Shown piece by piece: positions 1-6,086 of a stretch of DNA of 6,086 nt (within the stretch, counting starts at the first letter, position 1; every line of letters starts with the position of its first letter). The DNA is taken from positions 1-6,086 of the forward strand of contig JAQTVS010000179.1 of the NCBI GenBank assembly GCA_028706735.1. Reading direction: 5' to 3'. Position numbers and translations under genes: made by a program. The notes under the pieces were generated by a model, which ran no database searches, was not told the DNA's origin, and worked only from the letters and a program-made list of their open reading frames with translations. This DNA comes from Thiomonas sp. Its GTDB lineage: Bacteria; Pseudomonadota; Gammaproteobacteria; Burkholderiales; Burkholderiaceae_C.

Positions 1-26
1 AAGCGGAGTGTCTTCGAAGAGCGCGC

Positions 27-56
27 AGTATAGGGGGGCGCGTCAAATTTGCGTCA
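27..56 (-). promoter_or_regulatory. possible leftward promoter with twin TGACGC boxes
   Basis: Read on the minus strand, a TATACT hexamer (27-32) resembles a sigma-70 -10 box. Upstream of it are two copies of TGACGC (40-45 and 51-56) exactly 11 bp apart. No hexamer at 16-18 bp matches TTGACA well; CTGACG at 19 bp is the closest. If real, it would drive a gene that begins left of the window, on the same strand as gpmA and downstream of it. The call rests on short motifs only and may be chance. Confidence 0.2.
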
Positions 57-58
57 GG

Positions 59-109
59 GGCGCAGAACATCCCGCTGCGCCTGTGGGAATGGCGGGCTGC
101 CGCGCAGCC
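59..109 (-). terminator. two tandem GC-rich hairpins 3' of gpmA
   Basis: Two perfect inverted repeats lie 17-67 nt beyond the gpmA stop codon. The nearer has 6-bp arms (95-100 and 104-109, GGCTGC/GCAGCC) and a 3-nt loop. The farther has 7-bp arms (59-65 and 75-81, GGCGCAG/CTGCGCC) and a 9-nt loop. Neither is followed by a U-tract in the gpmA direction, so this is not a canonical intrinsic terminator. The hairpins could protect the 3' end or pause polymerase, or simply reflect high GC. Confidence 0.3.
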
Positions 110-125
110 ATAGAACTTTGGAGGC

Positions 126-833
126 TCAGACCTTGCCGCCGGAGGCGTTGAGGTAGTAGCGCTGCAGCGGCTTGAGGTCGGCATCGAGCTCGTAGACCAG
201 CGGAATGCCATTCGGAATGTTCAGGCCCGTGATGTCGGCATCCGAGATGTTTTCGAGGTATTTCATGATGGCGCGCATCGAGTTGCCATGCGAGACCACC
301 AGGGTGCGTTTGCCTGCCTTGATGGCTGGAGCAAGCGACTCGTGCCAGAACGGCAGCACACGGTCGATGGTGTCCTTCAGGCACTCGGTCAGCGGCAATT
401 CCGCCTGCGCAACGCGGGCGTAGCGCGGATCGGCCGCCAGTTCCTTGCGGTGCGCGGCGTCGAGCGGCGGCGGCGGAATGTCGTAGCTGCGTCGCCAGAT
501 GTGCACCTGCTCGTCGCCATATTTGGCAGCGGTTTCGGCCTTGTTCAGTCCCTGCAGCGCGCCGTAATGGCGTTCGTTGAGCCGCCAGGTGTGCACCATC
601 GGCAGCCACATGGCGTCGAGTTCGTCGAGGCTGAGCCACAGAGTGCGGATCGCGCGCTTGAGCACCGAGGTGTAGGTCAGGTCGAAACCGAAGCCCAGTT
701 CCTTGAGCAGCCGCCCGGCGGCGCGGGCTTCACGGATGCCTTGCTCGGTCAGGTCCACATCAGTCCAGCCGGTAAAGCGGTTTTGCTGGTTCCAGGTGGA
801 TTCACCGTGGCGAAGCATGACAAGTTTGTGCAT
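126..833 (-). CDS. gpmA: 2,3-bisphosphoglycerate-dependent phosphoglycerate mutase
   Basis: Interconverts 3- and 2-phosphoglycerate in the cytosol during glycolysis and gluconeogenesis, through a phosphohistidine intermediate primed by 2,3-bisphosphoglycerate. The 235-residue product opens with the histidine-phosphatase signature [12 protein letters not shown]; His9 is the predicted phospho-acceptor. Arg60 (SVLKRAIRT), Glu87 ([13 protein letters not shown]) and the second histidine His182 (SHGNSMRA) complete the expected active site. Length is slightly below the roughly 250 residues of E. coli GpmA. I chose the ATG at 833 because the protein then starts directly at the conserved first strand. 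The reading frame stays open upstream to 1436, but that extension has no family similarity and overlaps the opposite-strand rhodanese gene. The Shine-Dalgarno is weak (GAGA). It is divergent from the yibN-grxC-secB-gpsA cluster. The cofactor-independent type (gpmM) occupies the corresponding place in E. coli. Confidence 0.97.
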   Translation of the reverse strand: MHKLVMLRHGESTWNQQNRFTGWTDVDLTEQGIREARAAGRLLKELGFGFDLTYTSVLKRAIRTLWLSLDELDAMWLPMVHTWRLNERHYGALQGLNKAETAAKYGDEQVHIWRRSYDIPPPPLDAAHRKELAADPRYARVAQAELPLTECLKDTIDRVLPFWHESLAPAIKAGKRTLVVSHGNSMRAIMKYLENISDADITGLNIPNGIPLVYELDADLKPLQRYYLNASGGKV

Positions 834-1016
834 GGGAGTCTCTGAGTGCAGAAAGCGTGGGAATGAAACAATGCGATGCGCAAGGCAGAATGATAGGGCA
901 GGCGCGCTTTGTCGCTGCGCTGCAGCAATTTGCGGGATGCGCCAGTGTGGTCGAAAGCCACATATCAGCGCGCACGAATTTGTTTTTTTAAGATTGCAAC
1001 TCCAGGAGAAAATCAA
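834..1016. other. divergent spacer between gpmA and yibN
   Basis: This 183-bp spacer must hold the promoters for leftward gpmA and for the rightward rhodanese cluster. On the minus strand TATCAT (890-895) matches five of six -10 positions and would give a leader of about 50 nt for gpmA, but no good -35 lies at the right distance. On the plus strand an AT-rich patch (977-994, with a seven-T run and TAAGAT at 989-994) is the likeliest melting region for the yibN promoter, again without a convincing -35. A clear Shine-Dalgarno AGGAGA (1004-1009) serves yibN. I see no small gene or RNA here. Confidence 0.35.
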
Positions 1017-1427
1017 GTGCAGTTCATCATCGAAAACTGGGCTCTCGTCCTCATTGCTCTGACCTCTGGCGGCATGCTGCTGTGGAGTTCGTACGGCGGC
1101 ATCAGCGGCGCGGACGGTGTGAGTGCGGCGCAGGCTGTGCTCAAGGTCAACCGCGAAAAAGGCGTGTTGATCGACGTGTGCGAGCCCGCAGAGCACCAGG
1201 CTGGACATGCCGTGGGCTGCAAGAACATTCCCCTGGGCCAGCTTGACAAACGCTTGAACGATTTGCCCAAGGACAAGAACACGCCGGTGCTCGTCATGTG
1301 CGCTTCCGGCATGCGCGCCAAGCGCGCCGCCGCGCAGTTGCGCAAGGAAGGATTCGTGAACGCCGCGGCTGTAGCGGGTGGCATGCGCGCCTGGCGTGAG
1401 GCGGGCCTCCCTGTAGAAAAAGGATAA
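1017..1427 (+). CDS. yibN: membrane-anchored single-domain rhodanese, YibN-like
   Basis: A 136-residue protein with one N-terminal membrane segment (about residues 8-24) followed by a rhodanese domain (about 35-133), predicted to face the cytoplasm. The catalytic loop is CASGMR with Cys95 as the sulfur-accepting residue, preceded by the hydrophobic strand PVLVM; the C-terminal [12 protein letters not shown] is also typical. Rhodaneses move sulfane sulfur between thiols; the physiological substrate is unknown. The GTG start at 1017 is preferred because AGGAGA lies seven bases upstream and the protein then begins right before the membrane segment. An ATG at 909 in frame would add a non-conserved leader across the promoter region. 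The stop is seven bases before grxC, so the two are very likely co-transcribed, in the same order as E. coli yibN-grxC-secB-gpsA. Oddities are two further cysteines, Cys55 (in IDVCEPAEH, where arginine is common) and Cys68. Confidence 0.88.
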   Translation: MQFIIENWALVLIALTSGGMLLWSSYGGISGADGVSAAQAVLKVNREKGVLIDVCEPAEHQAGHAVGCKNIPLGQLDKRLNDLPKDKNTPVLVMCASGMRAKRAAAQLRKEGFVNAAAVAGGMRAWREAGLPVEKG

Positions 1428-1434
1428 ACCTCGC

Positions 1435-1698
1435 ATGAATAAGGTTCGTATGTATACCTCCGCGGTCTGCCCCTACTGCATCCGCGCCAAGGCGCTGCTG
1501 CAGAAGCGCGGTGTGGCGGCGATTGAAGAAATCCGCATCGATCTCGATCCTGCGCAGCGCCACCACATGATGGAGGCCACGGGGCGCCGCACGGTGCCGC
1601 AGATCTTTATTGGCGACACGCATGTGGGCGGCTGCGACGATCTGTACGCTCTCGACGCCCGTGGCGGCCTGATGCCGCTGTTGCGCGACGCGGCCTGA
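1435..1698 (+). CDS. grxC: glutaredoxin 3
   Basis: A small cytosolic thiol-disulfide oxidoreductase that reduces protein disulfides and glutathione mixed disulfides using glutathione. The 87 residues form one thioredoxin-fold domain: active site C12-P-Y-C15, the TVPQIFI stretch with the cis-proline Pro55, and the GGCDDL glutathione-binding turn at 65-70. All are characteristic of dithiol GrxC-type glutaredoxins, and the length fits (E. coli Grx3 has about 82 residues). A third cysteine, Cys67, sits in the GGC turn, as in many relatives. The start follows the rhodanese stop by seven bases, and its Shine-Dalgarno (AAGGA, 1420-1424) lies at the end of that gene, so translation is probably coupled. 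The pairing of a rhodanese with a glutaredoxin suggests, but does not prove, that the glutaredoxin or glutathione recycles the persulfidated rhodanese. Confidence 0.96.
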   Translation: MNKVRMYTSAVCPYCIRAKALLQKRGVAAIEEIRIDLDPAQRHHMMEATGRRTVPQIFIGDTHVGGCDDLYALDARGGLMPLLRDAA

Positions 1699-1754
1699 GT
1701 CCGCAAGCGCGGCAGCCCGCTGGCTTCTGGCGTTGCCGTTGACCAGAGTGTTTG

Positions 1755-1793
1755 GCAGGCCTGTCCTGTTGCAGGCCTAGAATCTCCTGCAAC
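1755..1793 (+). promoter_or_regulatory. candidate secB promoter/operator with palindromic -10
   Basis: A perfect inverted repeat with 8-bp arms (GTTGCAGG 1768-1775, CCTGCAAC 1786-1793) encloses ten bases that contain TAGAAT (1778-1783), five of six matches to the -10 consensus. The 8-mer GCAGGCCT occurs twice as a direct repeat (1755-1762 and 1771-1778). TTGGCA (1752-1757) is the best -35-like hexamer but is 20 bp away, longer than usual, so basal activity may be weak or activator-dependent. Transcription from here would start near 1790 and give a secB leader of about 50 nt. A regulator that binds the palindrome would block the -10 directly. Promoter and operator roles are both inferred. Confidence 0.35.
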
Positions 1794-1801
1794 CAATAGA
1801 C

Positions 1802-1824
1802 GCCCGCATCCTGCGGGCTTTTTT
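1802..1824 (+). terminator. intrinsic terminator hairpin just upstream of secB
   Basis: A 7-bp perfect GC-rich stem (GCCCGCA 1802-1808, TGCGGGC 1812-1818) with a 3-nt loop is followed at once by six T residues (1819-1824), the standard form of a Rho-independent terminator. It would end yibN-grxC transcripts. It finishes only 16 nt before the secB ATG, leaving no room for a complete promoter after it. Any secB mRNA must therefore be transcribed through the hairpin, which makes partial read-through or attenuation likely. No matching antiterminator strand is evident to me. Confidence 0.75.
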
Positions 1825-1840
1825 CCATGGAGAGTTGTTG

Positions 1841-2335
1841 ATGAGCGCCATCCCCGAGAACACCCAATCCACCGATCCCGTCTTCATGCTGCAGCGTTGC
1901 TATCTGAAGGACCTGTCTCTGGAGCAGCCCAATTCGCCGCAGATCCTGCTGGAGCAGCAACAGCCCAATGTGGATGTGCAGATGAGCGTCGAAGCAAAGC
2001 CCGTGGTGGACGGATTGTTCGAGATCACCGTGGCCGCCACCATCACCGCCCGCATGCAGGACCGCGTGCTGTTTCTGGTGGAAGGCAAGCAGGCCGGCAT
2101 TTTCGAGCTGCGCAACATTCCGCAGGAACATGCCGACATGCTGCTGGGCATCGCTTGCCCGCAGACCGTGTATCCCTACTTGCGCGCCAATCTGGCCGAC
2201 ACGATCACCCGCGCGGGTTTCCCGCCGGTGCATCTGGCCGAAATCAACTTCCAGGCCATGTACGAGCAGCAGCAGGCGCAACAGCAGGCGGCCAATGACG
2301 CGCCGTCCATCATCACGCCCGATCGTCTGAACTGA
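1841..2335 (+). CDS. secB: protein-export chaperone SecB
   Basis: A cytosolic homotetrameric chaperone that holds preproteins unfolded after synthesis and delivers them to the SecA motor at the SecYEG translocon. The 164-residue product has the SecB fold throughout: [20 protein letters not shown] near the N-terminus, the [15 protein letters not shown] strand region (80-94), and the strongly conserved block [20 protein letters not shown] (101-120) followed by [17 protein letters not shown] (125-141). A glutamine-rich stretch (143-149) precedes a short variable tail. Length agrees with the family (about 155-170). The ATG at 1841 is chosen because GGAGAG (1829-1834) lies six bases upstream; two in-frame TTG codons at 1835 and 1838 are too close to that site. 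Downstream gpsA follows after 17 bases. The upstream terminator suggests secB-gpsA has expression partly separate from yibN-grxC. Confidence 0.97.
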   Translation: MSAIPENTQSTDPVFMLQRCYLKDLSLEQPNSPQILLEQQQPNVDVQMSVEAKPVVDGLFEITVAATITARMQDRVLFLVEGKQAGIFELRNIPQEHADMLLGIACPQTVYPYLRANLADTITRAGFPPVHLAEINFQAMYEQQQAQQQAANDAPSIITPDRLN

Positions 2336-2352
2336 CCGGAACCATCACGCGC

Positions 2353-3396
2353 ATGCAGACGTCTCTGCCTCGTTCCATCAGCGTGCTCGGCGCCGGCGCC
2401 TGGGGTACGGGGATTGCCTGCCAGATCGCGCCGCATCAGCCGACTCTGCTGTGGGGGCGAGACGCGGCGCAGATGCAGCGCCTGCAGGCCGAGCGCGTCA
2501 ATGCCACCTATTTGCCAGAGGTGTCGCTGCCGCCCGCGCTGAGCGTCACGGCGGATCAGGACGTGGCGTTGCGCCACGCCGCCGGGCCGCAGGGTCTGCT
2601 GCTGCTCGCGCTGCCGGTTTCCGCGCTGCGCACCACGGCCCAGGCCATCCGCATCTTCAACGCTGACAAGCCGCTGGGTGCGCGGGTGCAGTATCTGCTG
2701 TGGCTGTGCAAGGGGTTTGAACAGGGCGCCGGCCTGTTGCCCCACGCCGTGCTCGATGCCGCGTTCGCCGGGCTGGATGTCGCGCCTGCGGCGGGGGCGC
2801 TGTCCGGCCCCAGCTTCGCGGTGGAAGTGGCGCGCGGCCTGCCCGTCGCGCTGACCCTGGCCAGCGCCGACTCCGATCTGCGCCAATCCGCCGTGGCGGC
2901 CTTGCACCACGGCGCGATGCGCATCTACGCCACGCCCGATGTCATTGGCGTGGAAGTGGGCGGCGCGGTGAAAAACGTGCTCGCCATCGCCACCGGCGTG
3001 AGCGATGGCATGGGCCTGGGGCACAACGCCCGCGCCGCGCTCATCACCCGCGGCCTGGCCGAGCTGTCCCGCCTGGGTGTGGCGCTGGGCGGGCACGCCG
3101 AAACCTTCATGGGCCTGAGCGGCCTGGGCGATTTGGTGCTCACCGCAACAGGCGACCTGTCGCGCAACCGTCGTGTCGGACTGGCGCTGGCGCAGGGGCA
3201 AAGCCTGGAGCGCATCGTCGCCACTCTCGGCCATGTGGCCGAAGGCGTGCATACCGCGCAGACCGCGCTCAAGCTCGCCCGCGCGCACCGCGTGGCCATG
3301 CCCATCACCGAGGCGGTGAGCCGCCTGCTCGATGGCAAGCTCACCCCGCAAGAGGCGCTCGGCGGCTTGCTGCAACGCCAGCCGCGCGGCGAGTGA
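2353..3396 (+). CDS. gpsA: glycerol-3-phosphate dehydrogenase [NAD(P)+]
   Basis: Reduces dihydroxyacetone phosphate to sn-glycerol 3-phosphate in the cytosol, the entry step for the phospholipid backbone. The 347-residue protein has the N-terminal Rossmann domain with the dinucleotide loop [10 protein letters not shown] (11-20), then [12 protein letters not shown] (82-93), WLCKGFE (117-123, Lys120), [14 protein letters not shown] (151-164) and the C-terminal helical domain with catalytic Lys207 in [28 protein letters not shown] (225-237) and [11 protein letters not shown] (254-264, Asp260) are further substrate-site signatures; SRNRRVG (270-276) follows. Length is normal (E. coli GpsA has 339). 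The ATG at 2353 starts just before the first beta-strand; its Shine-Dalgarno is weak (GGAA near 2338). It follows secB by 17 bases, the same order as in E. coli, and shares its transcript by inference. In E. coli the next gene is cysE, whereas here it is pth. Confidence 0.97.
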   Translation: MQTSLPRSISVLGAGAWGTGIACQIAPHQPTLLWGRDAAQMQRLQAERVNATYLPEVSLPPALSVTADQDVALRHAAGPQGLLLLALPVSALRTTAQAIRIFNADKPLGARVQYLLWLCKGFEQGAGLLPHAVLDAAFAGLDVAPAAGALSGPSFAVEVARGLPVALTLASADSDLRQSAVAALHHGAMRIYATPDVIGVEVGGAVKNVLAIATGVSDGMGLGHNARAALITRGLAELSRLGVALGGHAETFMGLSGLGDLVLTATGDLSRNRRVGLALAQGQSLERIVATLGHVAEGVHTAQTALKLARAHRVAMPITEAVSRLLDGKLTPQEALGGLLQRQPRGE

Positions 3397-3421
3397 GCCG
3401 CCCGCTTTTCCTCTACACACC

Positions 3422-4066
3422 ATGATTCAGCTCCTCGTCGGCCTGGGCAATCCGGGGCCGGAACACGCCCTCGACCGCCACAATGCCGGATTCTGGCTGG
3501 TGGATCAGATCGCCACTGCGGCGGGCGCCAGCCTCAAGCCCGAGCGCGGATTTTTCGGCGATGTCGCCCGCGTGCGCCTGCACGGCCACGAGCTCTGGCT
3601 GCTCGAACCCAGCACCTATATGAACCGCTCCGGCCAGTCGGTCGGCGCGCTAGCGCGCTTCTACAAAATTCCGCCCGAGCACATTCTGGTGGCGCATGAC
3701 GAACTCGATCTGCCGCCAGGCCAGGCCAAGCTCAAACTCGGCGGCGGCCATGCCGGCCATAACGGCCTGCGCGATCTCGTCAGTCATCTGGGAACCCCCA
3801 ATTTCTGGCGGCTGCGCCTGGGCATCGGCCATCCGGGCGACCGCTCCGCAGTGATCGGCTTCGTGCTGGGCAAGCCGCCGCAGTCCGAACTGGCCCTGAT
3901 CGAACATGCCCTTGAGCAGGCGCAGGCCGTGCTGCCGTCTCTGCTCAAGGGCGAATTCGAAGTGGCCATGATGCAGTTGCACCGCGGCAACCGGCCCGAG
4001 CCCGCCAAGCCGCCGCCCAAGGCCCGTCCGAGCGGGGACAGCCCCGAGGCTGGGCGCTCCGATTGA
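3422..4066 (+). CDS. pth: peptidyl-tRNA hydrolase
   Basis: Cleaves the ester bond of peptidyl-tRNAs that drop off ribosomes, freeing tRNA for reuse; essential in most bacteria. In the 214-residue product the key residues fall at the same numbers as in the E. coli enzyme: Asn10 ([12 protein letters not shown]), the catalytic base His20 (DRHNAGF), Asn68 (STYMNRSG), Asp93 ([11 protein letters not shown]) and Asn114 ([12 protein letters not shown]). The conserved fold ends near residue 190 (AMMQLHRGN). A proline- and charge-rich tail of about 24 residues beyond it makes the protein longer than the usual 190-200. The ATG at 3422 begins directly at the conserved [12 protein letters not shown]. There is no recognisable Shine-Dalgarno in the 25 bases after gpsA (they are pyrimidine-rich), so translation may depend on coupling or an unstructured start. 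An in-frame ATG at 3332 lies inside gpsA and would add non-conserved residues. Confidence 0.97.
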   Translation: MIQLLVGLGNPGPEHALDRHNAGFWLVDQIATAAGASLKPERGFFGDVARVRLHGHELWLLEPSTYMNRSGQSVGALARFYKIPPEHILVAHDELDLPPGQAKLKLGGGHAGHNGLRDLVSHLGTPNFWRLRLGIGHPGDRSAVIGFVLGKPPQSELALIEHALEQAQAVLPSLLKGEFEVAMMQLHRGNRPEPAKPPPKARPSGDSPEAGRSD

Positions 4067-4080
4067 GAGGCAGAGACGCG

Positions 4081-4548
4081 ATGGGCAGAAAACGCTTTGT
4101 CCTCTTGCTGCTGTGGCCCTGCGCCGCGCTCCTTGCCGCCGCGCAGGGCGAGGCGCTGGCCGAAGAACCCCCGGTGTGGCGCTGTGGCAATGCGTATTCG
4201 CATCAGTCTTGCGAGCACGGCGCCCCAGTCGACACGCAGGACGGGCGCACCACGGAACAGCAAAGCCAGGCCAGGGCGCAGGCGGAGCACACCCGCACCT
4301 TTGCCGACACACTGCACCGCGAAAACGCCGCCCGCGAAGCGCGGCAGCGTCAAGAGGAGATCGCGCGGCAGAACGCTCTGCTGAAGGAGCAGGCGGCGCG
4401 ACGTCGGGCGCAGAAAAAAGCGCAGGCCGCGCAGGACATGGCCGCGCGGCACACGCAGCACCACAAGCAGCGCCAACGGCGCCCGATGGAGACCCGCAAG
4501 GTCGTGAAGCCTTTGCCGAATCAAACCGCGCCAGCGCCGCAGCGCTGA
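4081..4548 (+). CDS. predicted secreted protein, DUF4124-like N-terminus
   Basis: Function unknown. The 155-residue product starts with a typical Sec signal peptide: positive MGRKR, a hydrophobic core (about 6-21) and a likely cleavage after ALA (residue 27). The mature N-terminus reads WRCGNAYSHQSCEHG, with two cysteines (Cys35, Cys44) that could form a disulfide in the periplasm. This resembles the short DUF4124-type domain common in small envelope proteins of Betaproteobacteria, but I assign that by eye only. Residues about 58-130 are charged, rich in Ala, Gln, Arg and Glu, and probably a long helix or coiled coil. The tail is basic and proline-rich. The ATG at 4081 is chosen because it gives the signal peptide; a purine-rich GAGAGG (4065-4070) is upstream. 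It follows pth by 14 bases and likely shares its mRNA, and it is convergent with the ferredoxin gene 42 bp beyond. No clear terminator is visible in that 42-bp gap. Confidence 0.8.
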   Translation: MGRKRFVLLLLWPCAALLAAAQGEALAEEPPVWRCGNAYSHQSCEHGAPVDTQDGRTTEQQSQARAQAEHTRTFADTLHRENAAREARQRQEEIARQNALLKEQAARRRAQKKAQAAQDMAARHTQHHKQRQRRPMETRKVVKPLPNQTAPAPQR

Positions 4549-4590
4549 GCGCGCATCCGTGGGTTTGCCTCGGGCGTGAACAGGCCCTGA

Positions 4591-4857
4591 TCAGCCCGTC
4601 GCAACCGTGTCCGCGGCGGTCAGCTGCCGGTATTTTTCGAGCAGTTGCTCGCGGCTTTCCACGCGGTCTGGCCGCACCGGAATGCAGTTCACCGGGCAGA
4701 CCTGCACGCACTGCGGGGTGTCGAAATGCCCCACGCATTCGGTGCAGCGGTCGGGGTTGATTTCATAGATTTCCGGGCCCATGAAAATCGCCTCATTCGG
4801 GCATTCGGGCTCGCATACATCGCAGTTGATGCAGTCGTCGGTGATCCACAGGGCCAT
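4591..4857 (-). CDS. yfhL: 2[4Fe-4S] ferredoxin, YfhL / Allochromatium type
   Basis: A small cytosolic electron carrier of 88 residues with two [4Fe-4S] clusters. The first motif is C9-x2-C12-x2-C15-x3-C19 followed by proline. The second is C38-x2-C41-x8-C50-x3-C54-P, with the enlarged spacing between its second and third cysteines. That long loop and the C-terminal extension (about 60-88) define the Allochromatium vinosum-type ferredoxins, known for clusters of very low potential. A ninth cysteine, Cys58 (CPVNCIPV), is extra to the eight ligands. The ATG at 4857 is eight bases after the coaD stop, so the gene is the last of an rsmD-coaD-ferredoxin operon and is probably translated by coupling; its own Shine-Dalgarno (GAAGA) is weak. 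No reductase or partner enzyme is nearby, so the redox partner cannot be told from context. Confidence 0.95.
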   Translation of the reverse strand: MALWITDDCINCDVCEPECPNEAIFMGPEIYEINPDRCTECVGHFDTPQCVQVCPVNCIPVRPDRVESREQLLEKYRQLTAADTVATG

Positions 4858-4865
4858 GATGATCT

Positions 4866-6086
<1,221 letters not shown>

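Noticed and set aside
909..1016. Earlier ATG start for the rhodanese.
   Set aside because: The added 36 residues are not hydrophobic or conserved and would cover the promoter and the AGGAGA site that serves the GTG at 1017.
834..1436. Upstream extension of the gpmA reading frame to a 436-residue minus-strand protein.
   Set aside because: The first 201 codons lie opposite the rhodanese gene and across the divergent spacer, and they show no family similarity. GpmA is complete from 833.
2176..3423. Minus-strand open frame of 415 codons opposite gpsA and the secB end.
   Set aside because: The composition (Gly, Ala, Arg, Gln and His rich, no motif) is that of an antisense shadow in high-GC DNA. 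gpsA on the other strand has all its catalytic motifs.
4549..4590. Bidirectional terminator in the convergent gap between the secreted protein and the ferredoxin.
   Set aside because: Only short arms (CGGGC/GCCCG around an 18-nt loop) and no T-tract on either strand were found, which is not enough to support a terminator.
3650..4738. Minus-strand open frame of 362 codons opposite pth, the secreted protein and part of the ferredoxin.
   Set aside because: It overlaps three well-supported genes, and its Ala/Arg/Pro/Cys-rich translation shows no domain pattern.
4113..4760. Plus-strand 215-codon open frame overlapping the secreted protein and running through the convergent junction.
   Set aside because: Its composition is arginine- and alanine-rich with no motif, and it conflicts with a signal-peptide gene and a nine-cysteine ferredoxin that are far better supported.

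Overview
This 6,086-bp window is GC-rich, densely packed chromosomal core DNA from a proteobacterium. Gene order and protein character point to a betaproteobacterium of the order Burkholderiales. A Thiomonas- or Comamonadaceae-like host is my best guess; this is inference, since no rRNA or lineage marker is present. Nothing looks like a phage, plasmid, CRISPR array, tRNA or insertion sequence, and nearly all the sequence is explained by nine genes.

Layout. Positions 1-125 hold the 3' side of gpmA, with two GC-rich hairpins and a possible leftward promoter for a gene outside the window. gpmA (phosphoglycerate mutase, minus strand) occupies 126-833. A 183-bp divergent spacer follows. A rightward cluster then runs yibN-like rhodanese (1017-1427), grxC (1435-1698), secB (1841-2335), gpsA (2353-3396), pth (3422-4066) and a small predicted secreted protein (4081-4548). 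Convergent to it, a minus-strand cluster reads rsmD (5' end outside the window), coaD, then a YfhL-type 2[4Fe-4S] ferredoxin, ending at 4591.

How the genes relate. yibN-grxC-secB-gpsA is the same order as in Escherichia coli, where the block also lies beside a phosphoglycerate mutase gene. It combines thiol/sulfur chemistry (rhodanese, glutaredoxin 3), protein export (the SecB chaperone) and phospholipid precursor synthesis (glycerol-3-phosphate dehydrogenase). pth recycles peptidyl-tRNA. rsmD methylates 16S rRNA, coaD makes dephospho-CoA, and the ferredoxin is an electron carrier with no obvious dedicated partner here.

The most unusual features are small. A cluster of three adjacent perfect palindromes (5725-5791) sits in frame inside rsmD and adds about 26 residues between conserved methyltransferase motifs. 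The grxC-secB spacer holds a perfect inverted repeat centred on a -10-like hexamer, followed by a textbook intrinsic terminator hairpin that ends only 16 nt before the secB start codon. I found no previously undescribed multi-gene system.
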